64,000 nucleotides of DNA from Leeuwenhoekiella palythoae. Lineage in GTDB: Bacteria; Bacteroidota; Bacteroidia; Flavobacteriales; Flavobacteriaceae. Below, piece after piece: positions 53,281 to 62,600 of the stretch. How positions within the stretch are numbered: the stretch's first letter is position 1; each line of letters begins with the position of its first letter. The notes beneath the pieces are model-generated. The model ran no database searches. It saw nothing but the letters and a program-made list of their open reading frames with translations, and was not told where the DNA came from. The translations under genes and the position numbers were made by a program. The stretch spans positions 62,001-126,000 of the forward strand of contig NZ_FQXT01000004.1 in assembly GCF_900130045.1 (NCBI RefSeq). The letters are read 5' to 3'.

Positions 53281-55428
53281 ATGTTTAAACAACTTATTTT
53301 CTGTTTGTTTTTGTTGCTTTTGCTGCAAAAAAGTGCATTTGCTCAGCAAAAAAGCATAGCTGTCGATTCGTTAATGCAACGTGCCATTTTAGCGGCAGAA
53401 CAAAATAATCCTCAAGAGGCGCTGCCGCATTACAGCTATACCACTTACGAGAAAACCATCATCACAGACTCCTTAGAACGTGAAACGAACGCCCATTCTT
53501 TTTTTACCGAAAAGGTTTCAAAAAATGAGTTTGATGCATATTCGGGTTTTAAAGAAGAAGTGCTGGGCCTCAATATGGCCGGTTTTAAAGAACCGCGTTA
53601 TGAAGTGCTTGGGATCACCTTGCAGTCGCGCTCCTTTTATGATGAAGATTTTGTGATCTTTAATTACCGTTACGCCGGACCACTTTCTTCTCGCGGACTC
53701 AAGAATTATGATTATCAATTTGTTGCTGATACCACCATTTTAGAACGTACCAGTTATGCGGTGGCTTTTCAGCCAAAAAGGCCACAAACTATTCCCGGGC
53801 TAGAAGGGATTTTATATCTAGATCAAGAATCTTTAGCCATTCAGCGGGTGCATATCGCGATTAATGATGAGCTTGTGGCTCGTATTGAGCAGCATTACAC
53901 GTATCTTGAGGATAAGGCTGTTTACCTCCCCAAGTCAAGTAAACTTTATATTGAAAAGGGCGAAACCTCAAAGCGATTGTCGCTTTTTAGAGGAAAAGTT
54001 TCCGTAGGAACCATCGAGCGCAACCCGGTTAAAGAGGCGATAGAAGGCAGGTACTTGCTTTCTACTTCGTACAATGCCAATTTTAACCTTTCTGAAGACG
54101 AGGAGATCGAACATCCCAATCTTGCGGTTGAAGTGATGGAAGGCGCAGAAAGTAAACCCGAATCCTTCTGGAAAAAATACCGCTCACAAGCGTTGACGCA
54201 GCGAGACCTTAATAGTTTTGACTACCTCAATAACATCGTAGAAACTCAAAATATTGAGCGTCGTTTAGCAGTCATCAACAACTTTGGGATTGGCTATTAC
54301 ACGGTTGATTTTTTTGATTTTGATTTGACCTATCCCGTAAAGTATAACAATTACGAAGGTTTGCGACTGGGCTTGGGCGGAGTGACCAATGCTTCGTTTT
54401 CGCAAAAGTTCAGGTTAGAAGGCTACACAGCTTATGGATTCAAAGATAAGGCCTTAAAATACGGCATTGGGGGTGGGATAATGCTCAATGAATCTCACGG
54501 TGCCTGGTTAAGTTTAACTTATAACGATGACTTGCAGGAAGTAGGTAGCTTTAACTATTTAACAGATCGCCGGGTATACTCTTTATTTGAGCCGCGTTTG
54601 GTGAATATCACGCAGTTTTTTGATTATAAAACACTCCGACTGAACCAAGAGTATCAAATCACGCCAAAGATTTTATCAGAATTACAATTTGCCAAAACCA
54701 ATATCATTCAAACCCAAGACTACACCTTTGTATTGGGCGATCAGTCGTATAGGGAATATGATATCACCGAAGCCACTTTTGGAGTTCGATGGAGTCCGTC
54801 GAGTAAGTTTATGCGTTCTGAGAAAGGAACGGTAGAGATCTACGATGGCTATCCTAAAGTTACAGCGCAAGTTTCTAAAGGAATTTCAGGCTTGTTTGAT
54901 GGAGATTTTGATTTTACCAGAGTAGGAGCAAAATTTTACTATCAAGTAGAACGCCTCAATAAATCAACCACCGAATTTTTGATTGAAGGAAAGATGGCAT
55001 TTGGCGAAGTGCCGTTGACGCATTTATTTCACGCGTATCCCAATGCACCTACTAAAGAAACCATTATGCAGCGTTTTTCGGTGGCGGGTGTAAATAGTTT
55101 TGAAACCATGTATTTTGGGGAATTCTTTTCAGATCGTATTGCGACGCTGCAAGTAAAACATCATTTGCGGCCGTTTAATTTAGGCGAAAAATTCAAGCCC
55201 GAAATGGTATTCATCACCCGTTATGCCATCGGCGATATCTCAAACATAGAGCGCCATCAGGATGTGAGTTTTGGAACTCTTGATAAAGGCTATACGGAAA
55301 CCGGCTTTGAAATCAACAAGATTCTTTTTGGCTTCGGTACGAGTTTAACCTACCGTTACGGGGCGTATAGTCTGCCTAGTTTTGCAGATAACATTGCGTT
55401 CAAGTTTACGTTTAACCTTCAGTTATAA
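53281..55428 (+). CDS. DUF5686-family outer-membrane protein
   Basis: A 715-residue exported protein (signal peptide 1-22, ending AFA). A periplasmic N-terminal domain with YSYTTYEKTIITDSLE near 43-58 and a KKYRSQALTQRDLNSFDYL segment near 300 lead into a long beta-barrel ending FKFTFNLQL. This matches DUF5686 proteins of Bacteroidota, but the carboxypeptidase-regulatory-like domain that many of them carry first is missing here. I start it at the ATG at 53281; a GTG two codons earlier is also possible. Function unknown. It is a single gene with the frr terminator before it. Confidence 0.8.
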   Translation: MFKQLIFCLFLLLLLQKSAFAQQKSIAVDSLMQRAILAAEQNNPQEALPHYSYTTYEKTIITDSLERETNAHSFFTEKVSKNEFDAYSGFKEEVLGLNMAGFKEPRYEVLGITLQSRSFYDEDFVIFNYRYAGPLSSRGLKNYDYQFVADTTILERTSYAVAFQPKRPQTIPGLEGILYLDQESLAIQRVHIAINDELVARIEQHYTYLEDKAVYLPKSSKLYIEKGETSKRLSLFRGKVSVGTIERNPVKEAIEGRYLLSTSYNANFNLSEDEEIEHPNLAVEVMEGAESKPESFWKKYRSQALTQRDLNSFDYLNNIVETQNIERRLAVINNFGIGYYTVDFFDFDLTYPVKYNNYEGLRLGLGGVTNASFSQKFRLEGYTAYGFKDKALKYGIGGGIMLNESHGAWLSLTYNDDLQEVGSFNYLTDRRVYSLFEPRLVNITQFFDYKTLRLNQEYQITPKILSELQFAKTNIIQTQDYTFVLGDQSYREYDITEATFGVRWSPSSKFMRSEKGTVEIYDGYPKVTAQVSKGISGLFDGDFDFTRVGAKFYYQVERLNKSTTEFLIEGKMAFGEVPLTHLFHAYPNAPTKETIMQRFSVAGVNSFETMYFGEFFSDRIATLQVKHHLRPFNLGEKFKPEMVFITRYAIGDISNIERHQDVSFGTLDKGYTETGFEINKILFGFGTSLTYRYGAYSLPSFADNIAFKFTFNLQL

Positions 55429-55534
55429 ATAGATTTTCAAATTAGGATTCCGTAGGGATCTTCAGTTCAAAGCCTGCGCTTTTCTGCGGATTTTGTTTTT
55501 GATTTATGGCAAAGGCTATTCGTTCTTAAATGAG

Positions 55535-55542
55535 TATCTTTG
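55535..55542 (+). promoter_or_regulatory. -7 promoter element of the RND/MMPL gene
   Basis: TATCTTTG, a perfect TAnnTTTG, 19 bases before the ATG at 55562. Confidence 0.72.
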
Positions 55543-55561
55543 CGCCTCTTAAATTAGGACG

Positions 55562-57973
55562 ATGACCAAGCTATTGGGTTACGGATTTTGGAACGGTGTC
55601 GCACGCCTTATCTTACGCAACAGACTCTTTATTCTTTTTCTGGTTGCTGCATTTACTGTGTTTTTAGGCACACAGTGGAAGTACATGCGATTTACCTACA
55701 CCGAGGCCAACTTACTGCCGGATGATCACGAAGTCAATCTGGAATACAACAAATTTCTTGATCAATTTGGAGAAGAAGGAAATCTTATCGTATTCGGAAT
55801 AAAAGATTCTACGCTTTTTACTCCTGAAACGCTTAACAAATGGAACGCGCTTTCTGATACCATTAATGATTTTAATGAAGTCGCGCTTTCGGTATCTCTT
55901 AAAGATTTAAAACTGCTTCAGAAGCAAGAGGAGCCCAAGCGTTTTGAAATGATTCCTTTTGTAGACGGTTCTGTAAATACTAAAGTGCAAGCAGAGGCGC
56001 TAAAGAAAAAGCTTTTTAAAGACTTGCCTTTTTATGAAGGACTGATCTATAATAAAGAGACCGGTACGGTACGCAGTGCGGTGTATCTTAAAAAGGATAT
56101 CGTAAATACCGCAGCGCGGAAAGACTTTATCGTAGATGACCTCATTCCGTTGATTGATCAGTTTGAAGAAGAGACCGGGATCACAGTGCATACTAGCGGG
56201 ATGCCGTACATACGCACGCTAAACAGTGCAACGATCATCAGTGAAATCGGTTGGTTTGTAGGTGGAGCACTATTAGTAACCTCGCTTATCTTTTTCTTCT
56301 TTTTCAGATCCTACCGAGCTACTTTTATTTCGATGATCACTGTGGTGATCGGGGTGATGTGGGCATTTGGATTCCTAGGTTTGTTAGGTTATGAAATTAC
56401 CGTTCTTACCGCGTTAATTCCGCCGTTGATTATTGTGATCGGGATTCCTAACTGTATCTTTTTGATCAATAAATACCAGCAGGAATATAAAAACCACGGA
56501 AATAAAATCAAGGCGCTTCAGCGTGTGATCACAAAAGTTGGTAACGCAACCTTGATGACCAACATCACGACCGCTTCGGGTTTTGCAACATTTATTTTGA
56601 CGCAGAGTTCGCTGTTGAAGGAATTTGGTATTGTGGCTTCAATCAATATTCTGGCGATATTTTTATTGAGCTTGCTCATCATTCCTATCATTTATAGCTA
56701 TATGTCGCCGCCAAAAGAGCGTCATTTAAAACATTTGGGAAAAACCTGGATCGAAGGTTTTGTAAACTGGATTGAACGTATGGTGCGCGATCGCCGCATC
56801 ACGATCTACATCAGTACCGTGATCTTACTTATTGTAAGTATGATAGGTATTTATCAAATAAAGGTTTCGGGCAGTTTGATTGAAGATATGCCCAAGAACA
56901 CGACGTTTTACAAAGACATCAAGTTCTTTGAAAGCGAGTTTGACGGGATAATGCCGCTTGAAGTGTTGATCGATACCAAGCGTCCTAAAGGCGTGATGAA
57001 GTTGCCAACGCTAAAACGTATGGACGAGCTGGCAACGACCATCTCAGAAACTCCAGAGCTTTCTAAGCCTATTTCTATTGTGAATTTAGTAAAGTATGGA
57101 AAGCAGGCTTTTTACAATGGGGATCCGCAGTATTATCAATTGCCTACTTCAAACGAGCGCAACTTTATTTTGCCTTATGCGCAAAGCTTTTCTAGTGAAG
57201 CTGGACTGCTGGACAGTTATGTAGACTCTACCGGTCAATATGCACGTATGACGACCTTTATGCAAGATATTGGTACTGATCGTATGGAGATTGTAGAAGA
57301 CAATCTGTACAACAAAATAAGTATTCTTTTTCCTGAAGATAAGTTTGATGTGACGCTAACCGGTAAGGCTTTGGTGTTTCAAAAAGGAACCAATTATTTA
57401 ATCAATAACCTGATCATCAGTTTGTCGCTGGCCATTTTATTGATCTCCATATTTATGGCGTTTATGTTCCGGTCGTTTAAAATGATCTTGGTTTCTTTGA
57501 TCCCAAATTTACTACCCTTATTGATCACCGCCGGATTGATGGGCTTTCTGGGCGTGCCTATAAAACCTTCAACCATTTTAGTGTTCAGTATTGCGTTTGG
57601 AATATCGGTAGATGACACCATTCACTTTTTGGCCAAATACCGTCAGGAATTAAAAAGCAGCGGTTGGAAGATCAAGCGTTCGGTGTATGCTTCGGTAAAA
57701 GAAGCTGGCGTAAGTATGTTTTATACTTCTATCGTCTTGTTCTTTGGATTTTCGGTATTTATGATCAGTAGCTTCGGTGGTACAGTTGCGCTAGGAGGTT
57801 TGGTTTCGGTAACCTTGATCTTTGCGATGTTATCTAACCTATTATTGCTTCCGTCGTTGTTGCTTTCGCTAGAGCGAAATATCGCCAACAAAGAAGATTT
57901 TAAAAAACCTGCGATCCACATTCTGGACGAAGTAGAAGATGAAGAAGTGCTTGAAGAATTAGAAAAAGAATAA
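55562..57973 (+). CDS. RND-superfamily exporter, MMPL/patched-like
   Basis: An 803-residue protein with 12 predicted helices in two repeats: TM1 near 20-37, a periplasmic loop, TM2-6 at about 225-375, TM7 near 415-435, a second loop, and TM8-12 from about 620 to 780. The polar helix motif FGISVDDTIHFLAKY near 678-692 has the paired aspartates used for proton coupling in this family. It has no adaptor or outer-membrane partner nearby, unlike the pump at 21520. Such stand-alone exporters often move lipids or hopanoid-like compounds; the substrate here is unknown. Single gene with its own promoter. Confidence 0.9.
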   Translation: MTKLLGYGFWNGVARLILRNRLFILFLVAAFTVFLGTQWKYMRFTYTEANLLPDDHEVNLEYNKFLDQFGEEGNLIVFGIKDSTLFTPETLNKWNALSDTINDFNEVALSVSLKDLKLLQKQEEPKRFEMIPFVDGSVNTKVQAEALKKKLFKDLPFYEGLIYNKETGTVRSAVYLKKDIVNTAARKDFIVDDLIPLIDQFEEETGITVHTSGMPYIRTLNSATIISEIGWFVGGALLVTSLIFFFFFRSYRATFISMITVVIGVMWAFGFLGLLGYEITVLTALIPPLIIVIGIPNCIFLINKYQQEYKNHGNKIKALQRVITKVGNATLMTNITTASGFATFILTQSSLLKEFGIVASINILAIFLLSLLIIPIIYSYMSPPKERHLKHLGKTWIEGFVNWIERMVRDRRITIYISTVILLIVSMIGIYQIKVSGSLIEDMPKNTTFYKDIKFFESEFDGIMPLEVLIDTKRPKGVMKLPTLKRMDELATTISETPELSKPISIVNLVKYGKQAFYNGDPQYYQLPTSNERNFILPYAQSFSSEAGLLDSYVDSTGQYARMTTFMQDIGTDRMEIVEDNLYNKISILFPEDKFDVTLTGKALVFQKGTNYLINNLIISLSLAILLISIFMAFMFRSFKMILVSLIPNLLPLLITAGLMGFLGVPIKPSTILVFSIAFGISVDDTIHFLAKYRQELKSSGWKIKRSVYASVKEAGVSMFYTSIVLFFGFSVFMISSFGGTVALGGLVSVTLIFAMLSNLLLLPSLLLSLERNIANKEDFKKPAIHILDEVEDEEVLEELEKE

Positions 57974-57995
57974 TTCCGTTTAAATTTTCAGCCAG

Positions 57996-58028
57996 TTTTG
58001 CGGCAATCTGATGTAAAATTTATCTTTG
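57996..58028 (+). promoter_or_regulatory. promoter of asnS
   Basis: TTTTG (57996-58000), 20 bases, then TATCTTTG (58021-58028), both elements of the Bacteroidota housekeeping promoter. The leader is about 60 bases. Confidence 0.82.
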
Positions 58029-58094
58029 TCGCGTATCAAACTTGAATTACAGAACTAAGCCAATCACGTCTTAAGACGTTTTGATTCTATAACT

Positions 58095-59534
58095 ATGAGA
58101 AAAACCATTGTACACATTTTAAAAGAAGAGCCCAAAGGGCACGAACTTACCGTAAAAGGATGGGTGAGATCGTTTAGAGCCAATCGCTTTATTGCGCTAA
58201 ATGACGGTTCTACGCTTAATAATTTACAGTGTGTCGTTGATTTTGAAAATACAGATCCAGAGCTTTTAAAACGTATTACCGTAGGAGCTGCAATCGCCGT
58301 TACCGGTAATCTTATCGAAAGTCAGGGCGGTGGTCAGGCTGTTGAAGTTGAAGCTAAAGAAATTAAAATTCTTGGCGATGCAGATCCTGAAGAGGTAAAG
58401 AAAACCATCTTGTCGCCTAAGCGTCATACGCTAGAGAAATTGCGCGAGCAAGCCCATTTACGTGTGCGTACCAATACTTTTGGTGCAGTGATGCGTTTGC
58501 GTTCGCAATTGAGCTTTGCGGTGCATCAATACTTTCAGAAAGAAGGTTTTTACTATGTAAATACGCCTATTGTAACGGGTAGTGATGCAGAAGGCGCGGG
58601 CGAAATGTTTAAAGTGACTGCTTTAGATATGAAAAATCCGCCGAAGGATGAGAATGGAAACATTGATTATAAAAAGGATTTCTTCGGAAAGGAAACTAAT
58701 TTGACGGTTTCTGGTCAGTTAGAAGGAGAAACTTATGCGTTGGGTCTGGGACAGATTTACACCTTTGGGCCAACCTTTAGAGCTGAAAATTCAAATACGA
58801 GCCGTCACTTGGCAGAATTCTGGATGATCGAGCCGGAAGTTGCTTTTTGCGACTTGGATATGAATATGGATCTGGCGGAAGACTTTATCAAATATGTGAT
58901 TCAGTTTGTTATGGATAACTGCCAGGATGATCTGGAGTTTTTAGAAAACCGATTGATCCAGGAAGATAAAAGCAAACCCGAAGCAGAGCGTGCGCCAATG
59001 CCGTTGCGTGAGAAATTAAAGTTTGTATTGGAGAACAACTTTAAGCGCGTAAGCTATACCGAAGCGATCGAGATCCTCAAAAACTCGAAGCCAAACAAAA
59101 AGAAAAAGTTCAAGTATCCTATTGAAACTTGGGGAGCCGACTTGCAAAGTGAGCACGAGCGTTTTCTTGTAGAGAAGCACTTCAAGTGCCCGGTGATCTT
59201 ATTTGATTATCCCGCAAATATCAAAGCGTTTTATATGCGCTTAAATGAAGACGGCAAAACCGTACGCGCGATGGATATTCTCTTCCCGGGAATTGGTGAG
59301 ATCGTAGGAGGTTCGCAGCGAGAAGAGCGTTTAGAAGTGTTGCAAGAAAAAATGGCAGCGCTAGACATCCCCGAAGAAGAACTGTGGTGGTATCTAGATA
59401 CCCGCCGTTTTGGTAGCTGTGTGCATAGTGGTTTTGGTCTTGGTTTTGAGCGTTTAGTACTATTCGCAACCGGAATGACCAATATTAGAGACGTGATTCC
59501 TTATCCACGTTTTCCGCAAAACGCTGAGTTTTAA
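58095..59534 (+). CDS. asnS: asparagine--tRNA ligase
   Basis: The 479-residue class IIb synthetase has an N-terminal OB-fold ([20 protein letters not shown], 20-39), motif 2 with [22 protein letters not shown] near 231-252, and motif 3 [16 protein letters not shown] near 448-463. The [10 protein letters not shown] pattern separates AsnRS from AspRS. Its presence means Asn-tRNA can be made directly. Single gene with promoter and terminator. Confidence 0.97.
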   Translation: MRKTIVHILKEEPKGHELTVKGWVRSFRANRFIALNDGSTLNNLQCVVDFENTDPELLKRITVGAAIAVTGNLIESQGGGQAVEVEAKEIKILGDADPEEVKKTILSPKRHTLEKLREQAHLRVRTNTFGAVMRLRSQLSFAVHQYFQKEGFYYVNTPIVTGSDAEGAGEMFKVTALDMKNPPKDENGNIDYKKDFFGKETNLTVSGQLEGETYALGLGQIYTFGPTFRAENSNTSRHLAEFWMIEPEVAFCDLDMNMDLAEDFIKYVIQFVMDNCQDDLEFLENRLIQEDKSKPEAERAPMPLREKLKFVLENNFKRVSYTEAIEILKNSKPNKKKKFKYPIETWGADLQSEHERFLVEKHFKCPVILFDYPANIKAFYMRLNEDGKTVRAMDILFPGIGEIVGGSQREERLEVLQEKMAALDIPEEELWWYLDTRRFGSCVHSGFGLGFERLVLFATGMTNIRDVIPYPRFPQNAEF

Positions 59535-59550
59535 ACAGAGCAATAAATTA

Positions 59551-59591
59551 AAAAAAAGCCCGATTTAAATTTTTAAATCGGGCTTTTTTTT
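59551..59591 (+). terminator. terminator of asnS
   Basis: AAAGCCCGATTTAAA and TTTAAATCGGGCTTT form a very long perfect stem flanked by an A-run and nine T. Confidence 0.93.
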
Positions 59592-59608
59592 GGGATTAAA
59601 AATGCTAC

Positions 59609-59654
59609 GGGGAAAAACCCCCTTTTTAAAAGTGTTTTTTCCTAGTGAAAAAAA
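59609..59654 (+). other. small hairpins in the leader of the signalling operon
   Basis: GGGG-AAAAA-CCCC followed by five T (59609-59627) looks like a minimal terminator or attenuator. Shortly after it TTTTTTC and GAAAAAA (about 59635-59652) can pair around CTAGT. Both lie between the asnS terminator and the lipoprotein start at 59695. I see no clean TAnnTTTG promoter here. Confidence 0.35.
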
Positions 59655-59694
59655 AGATGTCTATTTTACACCTGACTATTTTAAAATCCAACAG

Positions 59695-60333
59695 ATGAAA
59701 AAAACTACCCTAATTGCAGCGGTGCTTACTGCTGCATTTTTGATTACTTCTTGCGAAAAACCTTGCGAGTGCGAGGAGGCGGAAACGCCAATTCTAGGTG
59801 CTCCGGCTAATATTATTCCCTTAGCCCAGGCAGATTCGCTGTATAAAAATTACGGTAACAGTCGTGTTGAGCTTATCGAGCTCGCTGAAAACATCACCGA
59901 AGAAGGCGATACCATTCCTAAAGAGGACGCTAATTATAAACAGGCCACCCGTCTAGTTAGTTTCTCATTTGCTGAAATGAAAAAATATATGGCATACATC
60001 GAGGAGCAGGCAGATTCTGCCGGTGTAGAGGTTTTGGAACTACGGGTGTATTTTGGTAAATATGGTAAAAAACCTATTAAAAAAACTAAAGCAAATAAGG
60101 GGACAGTGTTTTTTAATCCCGCAGCTGAATTTGTTTTTGCAGATGGAACAAAAGATACTGTAAGTTTTGCTATTCTTAATAATGCTGATGGTTCTAAGAG
60201 TGCAGTGACTGTTGGATCTGTGTTGAATGGATCTGCTTTGACTTCAGGTTTGGGAGCAGAGGACGTTAACTCTCTTGCCGAGAATTTTGGCCAAGAAATG
60301 CCACCACCACCAATAAGTGATGAAGATTTTTAA
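59695..60333 (+). CDS. lipoprotein heading the 7TM/two-component operon
   Basis: A 212-residue lipoprotein: MKKTTLIAAVLTAAFLITSC is the signal peptide with lipobox I-T-S-C, followed by the cysteine-rich acidic start E-K-P-C-E-C-E-E-A. The middle holds FSFAEMKKYMAYIEEQAD and VEVLELRVYFGKYGKKP, a pattern I have seen in uncharacterised flavobacterial lipoproteins. The C-terminus is flexible (EMPPPPISDEDF). I chose the ATG at 59695 because an upstream frame start at 59590 would lie in the asnS terminator. It is 23 bp before three paralogous membrane proteins and a two-component pair, so it may bind a ligand for, or modulate, that system. Function unproven. Confidence 0.75.
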   Translation: MKKTTLIAAVLTAAFLITSCEKPCECEEAETPILGAPANIIPLAQADSLYKNYGNSRVELIELAENITEEGDTIPKEDANYKQATRLVSFSFAEMKKYMAYIEEQADSAGVEVLELRVYFGKYGKKPIKKTKANKGTVFFNPAAEFVFADGTKDTVSFAILNNADGSKSAVTVGSVLNGSALTSGLGAEDVNSLAENFGQEMPPPPISDEDF

Positions 60334-60356
60334 TCAACATCTAAGCTAGATTAAGG

Positions 60357-61094
60357 GTGACGATTGAATCACTAATAATTTCAGATTGGCAAGAGCGCAT
60401 TGCGTATTTCGTTACAAATCCAGGAATAATGATTTCTGATTTTGCCGAATTGCTGAGTTTCGTTTTCGGATTGATTTATTGGAATAATTTTAAACAAACG
60501 CCTATAAGGTGGTTTATTCTATTTCTAGGATATAATTTCTTTAACGAAATGGCTGCTTTAGCCTATTACGTTAGTGGCTTGAGTAATAACAATACTATTT
60601 TTTATAATGTGCATCAAGTCATTTACTTTAGTGTTCATTTTTACATTTTTTATAAATACCTATTACGAAAAAGGCTGAAACTTGCCGTTGTTCTCTTTTA
60701 TAGTGTTTGGTTGATAAGCTTTACGTATCAGCTTTTTACCAAAAATCTAGTTTTAGAATATGCATTGTTCTCAACGGTTCTCGGTGATTTTCTTAAGATG
60801 ATCAGTGTTTTATTTGTTTTTATAGAAGTCATTAATGCTTCAACTATTTCAAAGCTGCAAGACAACATGATTATTTATCTAGGCTTAGGGCTTTTGGTTT
60901 ATTTGGTAATTAGTATTCCAACTTCAGTCACTTCATTTGTGAGGTGGGAGAAAATTGGAAAGGATACGGGGCCAAGAATGGAGTTTTATCAGATTTTAAG
61001 AAATGTGGGCACTTTTGCTGGGGCTTTAATGTATTTCATTTTTGCTTATGGTTTTTATAGAGCAAAAGCACCAAGTATGAGTTTAACGCGGTAG
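60357..61094 (+). CDS. seven-helix membrane protein, paralogue 1 of 3
   Basis: A 245-residue integral membrane protein of a family I cannot name. About seven hydrophobic helices are visible (roughly 25-44, 52-75, 82-103, 108-127, 135-160, 170-195, 215-238). Shared with the two following genes are E-R near 14, N-P near 21, an E-L-L-S-F-V-x-G-L-x-Y-W stretch, FILFLGYNFFNE, FYN-x(4)-IYF, EVIN and the ending YGFYRAKAP. It lacks any enzymatic motif. The start codon is GTG (60357); homology with the paralogues begins a few residues later, so a later ATG is ruled out. Position between a lipoprotein and a histidine kinase suggests a signal-input role. Confidence 0.75.
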   Translation: MTIESLIISDWQERIAYFVTNPGIMISDFAELLSFVFGLIYWNNFKQTPIRWFILFLGYNFFNEMAALAYYVSGLSNNNTIFYNVHQVIYFSVHFYIFYKYLLRKRLKLAVVLFYSVWLISFTYQLFTKNLVLEYALFSTVLGDFLKMISVLFVFIEVINASTISKLQDNMIIYLGLGLLVYLVISIPTSVTSFVRWEKIGKDTGPRMEFYQILRNVGTFAGALMYFIFAYGFYRAKAPSMSLTR

Positions 61095-61132
61095 GCCAAA
61101 TAATTAATTTAGGATTTAAAAATTAGAGAAGA

Positions 61133-61855
61133 TTGGATTTAGAAATATCACAGGAACGTTTAGAGTTCATTTTGAGCAATCCATCCACGATGACCATGAC
61201 TGCGCTCGAGCTGCTTTCGTTTATAGTTGGCTTATGCTATTGGAAAAAGTTCTCTAAAACACCAATCGTCATTTTTATTCTTTTTTTAGGATATAACTTC
61301 TTGAATGAGGTAGCAGCTGCTTTTGTTGTGGTTGCTAATCTTGCCGATAGAAATACCGCATTTTACAATCTAAGATACTTGATTTATTTTTCAGCACTCT
61401 TTTGGATGTATTTCAAATACTTAAATAAACGTTCATTCAAAAATACAGTGGTCGCTTTTTATGCTCTATGGCTTTTGACGTATATCTATTTTGTAGCAAC
61501 AAGTTATTTTCTTTATCAAAAACCGCTATTTTCAGCAGTAACCGGTGATATGCTTCTGCTTGTGGTTGTTCTTTTATATTTGGTTGAAACAATAAATAGT
61601 GCAGATTTGAGCAAAATACAAGACCTTGTTTTGATTTATATAAGTATTGGTCTTGTGATAAGTACAGTCATTCAACTTCCTGTTTCTGTAGCCATATATG
61701 TAGGGTGGTATAAAATAACAGATGCTTCAGACAGTCTTAATGCATTTTATAATATCATTAGAGATGCTAGCTTTTGGGCTTATTGTGTTTCATATTTAAT
61801 TTTTGTTTATGGTTTTTATAGAGCTAAAGCACCAAGAACTAGTAATCTAAACTAA
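61133..61855 (+). CDS. seven-helix membrane protein, paralogue 2 of 3
   Basis: A 240-residue paralogue of its neighbours, with the same seven-helix pattern and the conserved SQERLEFILSNPS head, LELLSFIVGLCYWKKF, FILFLGYNFLNEVAA, FYNLRYLIYF, LVETIN, VGW and YGFYRAKAP tail. The only start that keeps the conserved head is TTG at 61133; no ATG fits. It is 38 bp after paralogue 1 and 8 bp before paralogue 3. By eye it is closer to paralogue 3 than to 1 (shared YWKKF, FLNEV, NASF/DASFW). The polar N-E in helix 2 and E-x-I-N at the end of helix 5 are unusual membrane residues and candidates for a ligand or ion site. Confidence 0.75.
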   Translation: MDLEISQERLEFILSNPSTMTMTALELLSFIVGLCYWKKFSKTPIVIFILFLGYNFLNEVAAAFVVVANLADRNTAFYNLRYLIYFSALFWMYFKYLNKRSFKNTVVAFYALWLLTYIYFVATSYFLYQKPLFSAVTGDMLLLVVVLLYLVETINSADLSKIQDLVLIYISIGLVISTVIQLPVSVAIYVGWYKITDASDSLNAFYNIIRDASFWAYCVSYLIFVYGFYRAKAPRTSNLN

Positions 61856-61863
61856 ATAAGCCA

Positions 61864-62598
61864 TTGCAAACCTCAATAATCACGTTTGAGTTTTCTTATG
61901 AACGTCTGGGATATTTGACTGGGAATCCCTCTTTGGTAATAATGTACTTTTTTGAGTTGGCTGCGTTTGTTACTGGTCTATATTATTGGAAAAAGTTTGA
62001 AAGTACCTCTATAATATGGTTCATTCTTTTTTTAGGGTATAATTTTTTAAATGAGGTCACAGCATCTACAATTTATATTTTTGGTTGGGCAGATCACACG
62101 AGCATATTCTATAATGTGCGTTACCCTATATATTTTGGAGTGTACTTTTATTTATTTTATCAATATGCCGTAAGCGATCGTTTCAGACAGATTATTTTGA
62201 TGATGTTTGGTCTCTGGTGTTTGAGCTATTTATACTTTGTATTTACTCATGGTATTGTAGAGGGGGTCGCTTTGTTTTCAAGAGTTTTTGGTGGTTTTTT
62301 ATTGCTCATAGTGATTCTCTTTTTTCTGATCGAAGTGATAAATAATAATTTAACCACCACCTTAAAAGATGTTTTTTTAGTTTATATAAGTATAGCACTG
62401 ATTCTAAATCTTGTGGTACAGTTACCTGTACTTACAATGACTTATGTAGGTTGGCCAAGAGTTATGGAGCTGAATGATGAGAGACGACAGTTTTTTAATA
62501 TAATTCGTAACGCAAGCTTTTGGGTGGCGAGTGCTATGTATCTAATTTTTATTTATGGTTTTTATAGAGCTAAATCTTCAAACTATTTAATGCAATAA
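61864..62598 (+). CDS. seven-helix membrane protein, paralogue 3 of 3
   Basis: A 244-residue paralogue with SYERLGYLTGNPS, FELAAFVTGLYYWKKF, WFILFLGYNFLNEV, FYNVRYPIYF, FLIEVIN, YVGW and YGFYRAKSS. Like the second copy it must start at a TTG (61864) to include the conserved head; the first ATG is 25 codons later. The histidine kinase gene starts 2 bp after its stop, a spacing that implies coupled translation and a close functional tie. Confidence 0.75.
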   Translation: MQTSIITFEFSYERLGYLTGNPSLVIMYFFELAAFVTGLYYWKKFESTSIIWFILFLGYNFLNEVTASTIYIFGWADHTSIFYNVRYPIYFGVYFYLFYQYAVSDRFRQIILMMFGLWCLSYLYFVFTHGIVEGVALFSRVFGGFLLLIVILFFLIEVINNNLTTTLKDVFLVYISIALILNLVVQLPVLTMTYVGWPRVMELNDERRQFFNIIRNASFWVASAMYLIFIYGFYRAKSSNYLMQ

Positions 62599-62600
62599 CT

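Noticed and set aside
59590-59694. Upstream start for the lipoprotein at 59695
   Set aside because: It begins in the asnS terminator and would bury the signal peptide.
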